This document shows positions 59,635 through 64,000 of a DNA stretch of 64,000 nt, in pieces. The notes below the pieces were generated by a model that saw nothing but the letters and a program-made list of their open reading frames with translations, ran no database searches and was not told the DNA's origin. The stretch is from Candidatus Binatia bacterium. GTDB lineage: Bacteria; Desulfobacterota; Binatia; Bin18. A program made the translations under genes and the position numbers. How positions within the stretch are numbered: position 1 is the first letter of the stretch; the number at the start of each line of letters is the position of its first letter. The stretch lies in the NCBI GenBank assembly GCA_022820725.1, contig JAJEFA010000009.1, positions 349,842 to 413,841 of the forward strand. The letters run 5' to 3'.

Positions 59635-60243
59635 ATGCTCCCGTCACGTTCGAACGCCGAACGCTTCCGCCAGACCCAGCGTGCCCTGCTCGATGTGGGC
59701 CGGGAGTTGTTCACCGACCCCGGCTATACCCATACCTCGGCAGAAGCGATTGTCCGGCGGGTGGGGGTGTCCCGCGGGGCGTTTTACTATCACTTTCCCG
59801 GCAAAGCCGCGCTTTTCGCCGCCGTGTTTGCGGAAGTCTGCCGGGAGTACATCCACGTGGTGCAAACACGGATGGAGACGGCTGAGGGGGAGACCTGGGA
59901 GCGCTTCATGGCGAGTCTGGGCGTGTTACTGGACCAACTCGGGCGCCCGAGCGTGCAGCGGATTGTCTGTGTGGATGGACCGGTCGTCCTGGGGTGGTCC
60001 CACGCGCGCCGCCGGGCGCCGGATTTCCAGTTCCTGCATTCCGTTTTTGCGCAGTTATACGCCGAGGGCGTAATCAAACCGATGCCGCTCGACCTGTGTA
60101 CCTATCTGGTCCATTCACTGTGCTCCCAAGCGGCGCGCTACATTGCCCAGGCCGAGGAGCGGGCATTGGCCCAGCGGGACATGACCGCCGCGCTGCGGCG
60201 GCTGCTCGCCGGGCTGCGGGTACCACAGGAGACGGAACCATGA
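59635..60243 (+). CDS. TetR-family transcriptional regulator
   Basis: 202 residues. The N-terminal HTH is YTHTSAEAIVRRVGVSRGAFYYHFPGKAALFAAVFAE, a standard TetR DNA-binding domain. The C-terminal part is all-helical with a WGWSHARRR-like region LGWSHARRRAPDFQ and would bind a ligand. An AGGAAG ribosome site precedes ATG. Its usual target would be a neighbouring transporter or enzyme, but the nearest genes are small unknowns. The repeated motif upstream suggests control by the LuxR protein or by itself. Confidence 0.9.
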   Translation: MLPSRSNAERFRQTQRALLDVGRELFTDPGYTHTSAEAIVRRVGVSRGAFYYHFPGKAALFAAVFAEVCREYIHVVQTRMETAEGETWERFMASLGVLLDQLGRPSVQRIVCVDGPVVLGWSHARRRAPDFQFLHSVFAQLYAEGVIKPMPLDLCTYLVHSLCSQAARYIAQAEERALAQRDMTAALRRLLAGLRVPQETEP

Positions 60244-60357
60244 CCGTGACGACGAGTTCCACACGATTTCAGCACCGGCAGACAGCCGCGATGCTGAAGG
60301 GCAGGCCGGGGTGTCAACCAGTCACCTCTACCTCCCGGCCGGTCCCCTTTCCCCACA

Positions 60358-60385
60358 CCCCAGGGCGGCTTCGGCCGCCCTGGGG
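60358..60385. promoter_or_regulatory. Perfect 12-bp hairpin with TTCG loop
   Basis: CCCCAGGGCGGC (60358-60369), TTCG, GCCGCCCTGGGG (60374-60385): a fully paired stem with a very stable UUCG tetraloop. It ends 24 bases before the next ATG. No T-run follows, so it is either a terminator without U tract or a 5'-leader structure. Confidence 0.6.
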
Positions 60386-60409
60386 AAAGCCAAGGATGGA
60401 AGGATAGGG

Positions 60410-60595
60410 ATGCGAACATTTGTGTGTGTGCATTATGAGTCGGAAGGCTATGAGCGGGAAATGTGGGTCAATGTGAACCGGATTCTGTTCTTCATTCGGC
60501 GGGGCGATCGGACGCAACTCAAGCTCGATGCGGATGTGGACCTGCGGGTGAAGGAGACGCCGGATGAGATTCGCGAGCAGCTCCAGGAGGACTAA
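60410..60595 (+). CDS. Small protein of unknown function (FlbD-like pattern)
   Basis: 61 residues from ATG 60410, with AGGATAGGG ahead. WVNVNRILFFIRRGDRTQLKLDADVDLRVKETPDEIREQL resembles the small FlbD/YlzI fold in layout (N-V-N-R-I, then beta hairpin, then a helix). No flagellar gene is nearby, so a link to flagella is not implied. It is the first of several short genes in this stretch and precedes the zinc-ribbon gene by three bases. Confidence 0.65.
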   Translation: MRTFVCVHYESEGYEREMWVNVNRILFFIRRGDRTQLKLDADVDLRVKETPDEIREQLQED

Positions 60596-60598
60596 CGC

Positions 60599-60955
60599 AT
60601 GAGTGACCCCAGGCGGAGGCGCACGATTGCCTGTCCCTGCGGCGCGGCCATCCCGTACCGCGATGTATACGACTTCTACCGGCTCACCCCGCAACATAAA
60701 AAGATTCGCGTGGAGCAGGGGATGGGGAAGCGCTCCTCGCATACCCGGCGGTTCATGGATGCGGCCGAGGCGGCCACGGCGCGTGGCGAGACGGTGTTGC
60801 GGTTCATGGCCGCGGCGCAGCCGGGCCAGGAGCATTTCGGGCGGTATCTGACCATTCTGCGGAAGTGTCACCGGACCGGCTATCTGGAGTATGCGTGTCC
60901 CCGGTGTGAGCGGCCGCTTAATTTTCAGGCGGCGCGGAGGAAGGGAAAGAAATGA
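60599..60955 (+). CDS. Small zinc-ribbon-like protein
   Basis: 118 residues. It has CPCGAAIPYRDVYDFY near the start and CPRCERPLNFQ near the end, plus another Cys in LRKCHRTGYLEYAC, enough for a zinc ribbon. The middle is basic and helical. No family recognised; DNA- or RNA-binding is plausible from the basic character. It follows the previous gene by three bases. Confidence 0.65.
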   Translation: MSDPRRRRTIACPCGAAIPYRDVYDFYRLTPQHKKIRVEQGMGKRSSHTRRFMDAAEAATARGETVLRFMAAAQPGQEHFGRYLTILRKCHRTGYLEYACPRCERPLNFQAARRKGKK

Positions 60956-61112
60956 GACCCGACTCCGGGATCCCGCGGCCGAGATCGAGCGCGCCACCTA
61001 CCCCACCTCTGTCCAGGTCCTTGCCGACCGGATCGCGGGAGCCGACGCCGCAGAGATCGACCAAGCCGGGGGCGAAGCCAACCGGCATCACCGCTACTGA
61101 CGCAGGTGCACC

Positions 61113-61313
61113 ATGATCTACTGGTTGCTCTTGCTGGGGTTCGTGTTCATGTTGCTCACCGTCATTATCGTGCGATCCTGCGTCGAGTCGTCGCCCGAGC
61201 GGAAGGACAACGCGGGCCTCGCCGACCGCCCCCGCTTGAATCGGGAGGAGCTGTTGCAGCTGCGCCGAGACGAGTTGCAGCGGAACTTGGGCGAGACGCC
61301 GAAGGAAGAATAG
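61113..61313 (+). CDS. Small membrane protein, 66 aa
   Basis: One N-terminal helix (IYWLLLLGFVFMLLTVIIV) followed by a polar, charged tail with LNREELLQLRRDELQRNLGE, probably helical. No family recognised. The preceding 150 bases contain a frame without a usable start, described under findings. A ribosome site is weak (CGCAGGTG). Confidence 0.5.
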   Translation: MIYWLLLLGFVFMLLTVIIVRSCVESSPERKDNAGLADRPRLNREELLQLRRDELQRNLGETPKEE

Positions 61314-61400
61314 GCATGCCCTTGAAATCAAGAACGCGGAATGACGACCTTGGCCATTTCACTCGCCCTGGCGGTTGTACAGTGCTTCCCCAGTCAGGAG

Positions 61401-61458
61401 GGGGGCGGCAGAGTCTTGGCGCATAACCCGTTGGAACCCTGACCTCCCTGTCAAAGGG
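61401..61458. repeat. 58-bp direct repeat, copy A
   Basis: It starts GGGGGCGGCAGAGTCTTGG and matches 63721-63778 at 54 of 58 positions, exactly 2320 bases apart. GGAACCC (61433-61439) pairs with GGGTTCC (61456-61462) across its right end. Between 61314 and 61559 there is no convincing gene apart from this repeat and the hairpin that follows. Confidence 0.85.
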
Positions 61459-61465
61459 TTCCATC

Positions 61466-61501
61466 CCGTGGCCCTGGTTCTCCCCTCGGGCAGGGCCACG
61501 G
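61466..61501. promoter_or_regulatory. 11-bp perfect hairpin upstream of 61560 gene
   Basis: CCGTGGCCCTG (61466-61476) pairs with CAGGGCCACGG (61491-61501), with a 14-base loop. It directly follows repeat copy A and precedes the next gene by about 60 bases. No T-run follows. Confidence 0.5.
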
Positions 61502-61559
61502 TTACCCGGAGAGAGGGGAAAAAGACGACGACCAAGCGCGCCGAGACAAAGGAGACGTG

Positions 61560-61874
61560 ATGAATTGGAACAACTTAGGCTCAGGCAGAACGGAGGCCCG
61601 GCTGATGCGAAACGGCGAGGTTCTCGCGACGCAGGAGTTCACGATCACGGCCTTTGCGCACGAATTTATTGAGATCGAGGGCACGCGGTCGTGTCATATG
61701 TGGGACTTCCCCGAATTCGGCCAGGAGGCGCGGTTTGTGTGGGACAACAGCACGCAAGGGTTGGTCTTGGAGTTTGTCTTTCACGAGGACGATTATCCCG
61801 ATTATCCCAACGAGGCGTCCTTTTTCTCCGGCAGGCCCCTGCATGGCTGGGGGGTCGGAGAAGAGGAGGAGTAA
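61560..61874 (+). CDS. Acidic protein of unknown function, 104 aa
   Basis: ATG 61560 follows AAAGGAGA. The sequence is mainly beta-like (EARLMRNGEVLATQEFTITAFAHEFIEIE) and turns very acidic at the C-terminus, ending GVGEEEE. GLVLEFVFHEDDYPDYPNEASFF is a distinctive segment. No family known to me. It belongs to the short-gene array and lies between the two repeat copies. Confidence 0.6.
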   Translation: MNWNNLGSGRTEARLMRNGEVLATQEFTITAFAHEFIEIEGTRSCHMWDFPEFGQEARFVWDNSTQGLVLEFVFHEDDYPDYPNEASFFSGRPLHGWGVGEEEE

Positions 61875-61927
61875 AGAGAAACCACGGTTCCCTGGCCAGG
61901 TTCGCTCATAATCTCCGGCCAGGGCTG

Positions 61928-61965
61928 GGCCGCCCGTTGCTGCGTTGCCACCACGGCGGGCGGCC
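61928..61965 (+). terminator. Hairpin after 61560 gene
   Basis: GGCCGCCCG (61928-61936) pairs with CGGGCGGCC (61957-61965), followed by TACTTTT. A second weaker pair (CCTGGCC with GGCCAGG) lies just before it. The following T-rich bases make a terminator likely. Confidence 0.6.
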
Positions 61966-61992
61966 TACTTTTGACAGAGGAGTTATTCACAC

Positions 61993-62190
61993 ATGCCGAA
62001 CCATCCCCCATTTTCCTTCCCCCTCGTCGCCAACAATGCCGATGAGTTGCTGGAGGCGTGTTGCATGTATCTGGAGCACTGCGCCACCAGCCAAGCCGCA
62101 TTCGGCGTGGAGGCAGCTATCGCCGTTTCCCTCCGTCACTATCAACAGTGGCGGCACGAAAGCACCGTGCAGGACCGTGGAGATGAGTGA
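61993..62190 (+). CDS. Small protein of unknown function, 65 aa
   Basis: ATG 61993 has GAGGAG a little upstream. The sequence is helical (NNADELLEACCMYLEHCATSQAAFGVEAAIAVSLRHYQQW) with three Cys in the first half. It ends just before the next gene. No family recognised, and no partner is evident apart from neighbouring short genes. Confidence 0.5.
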   Translation: MPNHPPFSFPLVANNADELLEACCMYLEHCATSQAAFGVEAAIAVSLRHYQQWRHESTVQDRGDE

Positions 62191-62210
62191 GAAGCGATTT
62201 CAGGTGTACG

Positions 62211-62654
62211 ATGGCCGATACGCACATACAGAAACAAGTGGAAGAGTGGATTCGTCAGGAGTGGATGCCGAAGCACTACCACCAAGACTTCTCGGAAAAA
62301 GACGTGGCGCTGTGTTCAGGGGGGACGTTCACGTTTGATGCGGTCAGTGTAGACGGCAAGATCGTGGCGAACATTTCGACAAGCGGTCGCAAGACTGGCG
62401 GTGGGCAGCATGGCTCAGGGAAGATCCACAAGATTCGATCAGACGTGTTCTTTTTACTGTTAGTGAAGGCCGGGCGCACGCTTATGCTGTTGACGGAGCA
62501 GGACATGTACGACTGGTGGGTTGCAGAGGCGCAGAAAGGACGTGTTCCCGCACGCGTGGAGTTCGTACATGTGGAGATTCCGCTTTGGCTGAATGAGCAG
62601 TTGCGCGTATCCCGGTGGAAAGCGGCGCGTGAAGTCACCCCTGACCGAAAATGA
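62211..62654 (+). CDS. Protein of unknown function, possibly nuclease-fold
   Basis: 147 residues from ATG 62211; a start at 62187 overlaps the previous gene. TFTFDAVSVDGKIVANISTSG followed by KIHKIRSDVFFLLLVKAGRTLMLLTEQDMYDWW has the strand-helix layout of PD-(D/E)xK proteins, but the catalytic lysine motif is not clear. I do not claim the family. The base composition looks more AT-rich than the neighbours, suggesting a different origin. Confidence 0.6.
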   Translation: MADTHIQKQVEEWIRQEWMPKHYHQDFSEKDVALCSGGTFTFDAVSVDGKIVANISTSGRKTGGGQHGSGKIHKIRSDVFFLLLVKAGRTLMLLTEQDMYDWWVAEAQKGRVPARVEFVHVEIPLWLNEQLRVSRWKAAREVTPDRK

Positions 62655-62750
62655 TTGAAGGCTGCCATGGGTCTCTCACTCCTTTTCGGGCTGGTCAGCA
62701 TCGAAATCAGCGGGTACGGCGTGCCGTTTGCGGGTGGAGGGAAACAGTAG

Positions 62751-62876
62751 ATGCGTAGATCGGTGCACCTCCGCCCTGTGCTGCTTCTCTTGATCGGTTT
62801 GTGGGTTCTGCAGCAGGGCCGGGTCGATATCAACCAGCAGGAGGAGAGAGTTTATGCAGAAAATAGTCGTGTGTAG
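62751..62876 (+). CDS. Short hydrophobic peptide overlapping the binding-protein gene
   Basis: 41 residues from ATG 62751, with GGAGGG 10 bases upstream. One helix (LRPVLLLLIGLWVLQQ) is followed by a polar end (RVDINQQEERVYAENSRV). It overlaps the next gene by 23 bases in another frame, so translation may be coupled. No family recognised; it may be a leader peptide. Confidence 0.45.
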   Translation: MRRSVHLRPVLLLLIGLWVLQQGRVDINQQEERVYAENSRV

Positions 62877-63720
62877 TCTGGTCGTGGTAGCCCTGCTGGG
62901 CGGGGGCAGTGCCCGTGCGATGGCCGAGTTTTTCCCCTGGTGGGCCTTTGACAGTGTGATTGAGGAAGTCCAGGACCGGGGGACATTGCGCGTCGGGCTC
63001 GGGCTGTTCGAGCCCTGGTCGGCCTGCAATGCCGACGGCGAGCTGATCGGCTTCGAGATCGATGTCGCGACCAAAGTGGCTGCGGACATAGGGGTGGAGG
63101 TCGAGTTTGCGCGGACGAACTGGAACTACATCATCTCGGAACTGATCGCGGAGGAGTTTGATGTGATTATCAGTGGGATGTCGATGCTGCCGGACCGCAA
63201 TCTGCGGATCAATTTTACGGTCCCGTATTCCTTCGGCGGGGTCTATCTCGTGGCGCATACCGCCAACACCGCCGACCTGGAGACGCGCGACGATTTCAAC
63301 CAGCCCAGCGTCACGATTGCGGCCCTGCGGGGTTCGTCGTCCATCCCCGCGATCCGGCGCACGTTTCCTGAGGCGGCTATCCGGCTCTTTGACAGCGATG
63401 CGGCGGTCCTCCGCGCCCTGCTAGCCGGCGAGGTGCATGCCGGGACCGCGTTCTCCACCACCCGCCGGACCTGGGTCGCCGCCCACCCGGAGACGCTCCA
63501 TCTCCCCTTTACGGAGCCGCTGGCGGAATACCCAGCGGCCATGGCCGTGCGCAAAGGGGACCTGGATACGCTCAATTTCTTCAATAGCTGGATTACGGCC
63601 AACACGGCGAATGGCTGGCTCCCCCGGCGCTGGCAGTATTGGTTCGAGACCCGTGAGTGGGCCGAGCAAGTGGCGACTGATCCCGAAACCGTTGCCGCCT
63701 GTGAGGACTCGTTTCAATAA
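62854..63720 (+). CDS. Amino-acid-type ABC transporter substrate-binding protein (lone)
   Basis: 288 residues. A signal peptide covers 1-25 (VVCSLVVVALLGGGSARAMAE). The mature part is a type II binding fold of family 3: RGTLRVGLGLFEPWSACNADGELIGFEIDVATKVAADIGVEVEF, EEFDVIISGMSMLPDRNLRINFTVPY, and DLDTLNFFNSWITANTANGWL. It would bind an amino acid or small organic acid in the periplasm. No permease or ATPase gene follows. It ends one base before repeat copy B. Confidence 0.85.
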   Translation: MQKIVVCSLVVVALLGGGSARAMAEFFPWWAFDSVIEEVQDRGTLRVGLGLFEPWSACNADGELIGFEIDVATKVAADIGVEVEFARTNWNYIISELIAEEFDVIISGMSMLPDRNLRINFTVPYSFGGVYLVAHTANTADLETRDDFNQPSVTIAALRGSSSIPAIRRTFPEAAIRLFDSDAAVLRALLAGEVHAGTAFSTTRRTWVAAHPETLHLPFTEPLAEYPAAMAVRKGDLDTLNFFNSWITANTANGWLPRRWQYWFETREWAEQVATDPETVAACEDSFQ

Positions 63721-63778
63721 GGGGGCGGCGGAGTCTTGGCGCATCACCCGTTGGAACCCGGACCTCCCTGTCAACGGG
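63721..63778. repeat. 58-bp direct repeat, copy B
   Basis: It begins GGGGGCGGCGGAGTCTTGG and matches copy A at 54 of 58 positions. CCCGTTG (63747-63753) pairs with CAACGGG (63772-63778), so the copy can fold. It begins directly after the binding-protein stop. The 90 bases from its end to the next ATG contain nothing recognisable. Confidence 0.85.
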
Positions 63779-63870
63779 GACAGTGGAGACGGTGAGGGCG
63801 TGTGTAAAAGAGGCGGAATTTTTGAGTTTCTTTATCCAAGGCAGAAACATTTTCCCAAGAGGAGGAGGGG

Positions 63871-64000
63871 ATGAAAGCTGCCGTCATAGAAGCGATCGGG
63901 CAACCCCTTGTTGTAAAAGAGGTCCCCATCCCAGAGCCAGGACCGGGGGAAATTCTCGTCAAAGTCCAAGCCAGCGGTGTATGTAACGGAGATATCGACG
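63871..64000 (+). CDS. Zinc-type alcohol dehydrogenase, N-terminal part (runs off window)
   Basis: ATG 63871 follows AGGAGGAGGGG, a strong ribosome site. The 43 visible residues are MKAAVIEAIGQPLVVKEVPI, then EPGPGEILVKVQASGVCNGDID, the N-terminus of the MDR alcohol dehydrogenase family with the first zinc Cys in GVCNGD. The common GVCHTD form is changed at His-Thr to Asn-Gly. The rest is outside the window. Confidence 0.85.
   Translation, partial: MKAAVIEAIGQPLVVKEVPIPEPGPGEILVKVQASGVCNGDID

Noticed and set aside
60240..60407. 55-codon frame overlapping the TetR stop (ATGA)
   Set aside because: The product is Pro/Arg-rich and passes through the perfect UUCG hairpin, so coding is unlikely.
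60952..61116. 54-codon frame overlapping the zinc-ribbon gene stop
   Set aside because: Pro/Ser/Thr-rich product typical of out-of-frame GC-rich DNA; a different frame here looks more protein-like.
61401..63778. Direct repeats as integron attC sites
   Set aside because: I could not find the GTTRRRY core or paired R/L boxes, and no integrase is present.

Overview
The window reads as the chromosome of an aerobic Gram-negative bacterium. Evidence for an outer membrane is lpxD (lipid A synthesis) and a five-gene Mla lipid-transport operon; evidence for aerobic respiration is a full aa3-type cytochrome oxidase cluster with heme A synthesis genes. It also carries an F420-biosynthesis gene, class III-like PHA synthase, a wax ester synthase/DGAT, a GH65 trehalose enzyme, an archaeal-type class I aldolase and a COG2308/COG2307 ATP-grasp pair. 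This mixture would fit an uncultivated environmental lineage such as Tectomicrobia/Entotheonella, Binatota or a deltaproteobacterial relative. That placement is inference from gene content only and is weak.

Layout. 1-318: the 3' end of cofE. 482-8464: a tightly coupled seven-gene plus-strand operon joining a circularly permuted ATP-grasp ligase and its alpha-E partner to a partner-switching module (anti-sigma kinase, STAS antagonist, receiver-PP2C phosphatase), a periplasmic binding protein and a HAMP histidine kinase. 8967-10932: fbp and a DhnA-type aldolase (gluconeogenesis). 11005-14808 (minus): a five-gene glycan cluster with overlapping starts and stops. 14866-14939: tRNA-Arg(UCG). 15039-22518 (minus): modABC, cysS, acs and a DHH phosphoesterase. 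22740-26270: mlaEFDAC. 26339-30326: a beta-phosphoglucomutase/trehalose-phosphatase fusion followed by GH65. 30492-33580: an orphan DNA methyltransferase, an alcohol dehydrogenase and a VapBC-type toxin-antitoxin pair. 33757-39302: HAD phosphatase, AsmA-like protein, WS/DGAT and an NTF2-like secreted protein. 39672-42525: PHA synthase, CBS protein and a PAS-only protein. 42542-45801 (minus): a spermidine-synthase-like membrane protein and lpxD. 46130-47702: hisG and a four-cluster ferredoxin with a small membrane protein. 47918-56427: the cytochrome c oxidase cluster, ending in a secreted acidic repeat protein.

From the second tRNA-Arg (CCG, 56552-56623) to the right edge the character changes. 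There are structured intergenic regions, a run of regulators (STAS, LuxR, TetR), many small genes without recognisable family, a 58-bp direct repeat bracketing about 2.3 kb, a lone amino-acid-binding protein and the start of an alcohol dehydrogenase. A 27-bp motif occurs three times here, twice immediately upstream of a regulator gene. This is the accessory part of the window and holds the least explained signals.

The strongest candidates for something undescribed are the ligase/partner-switch/sensor operon (482-8464), the repeated motif controlling regulators (56943, 58273, 59570), and the small-gene array at 60410-62876. No CRISPR array, complete insertion sequence, rRNA gene or replication origin was seen.
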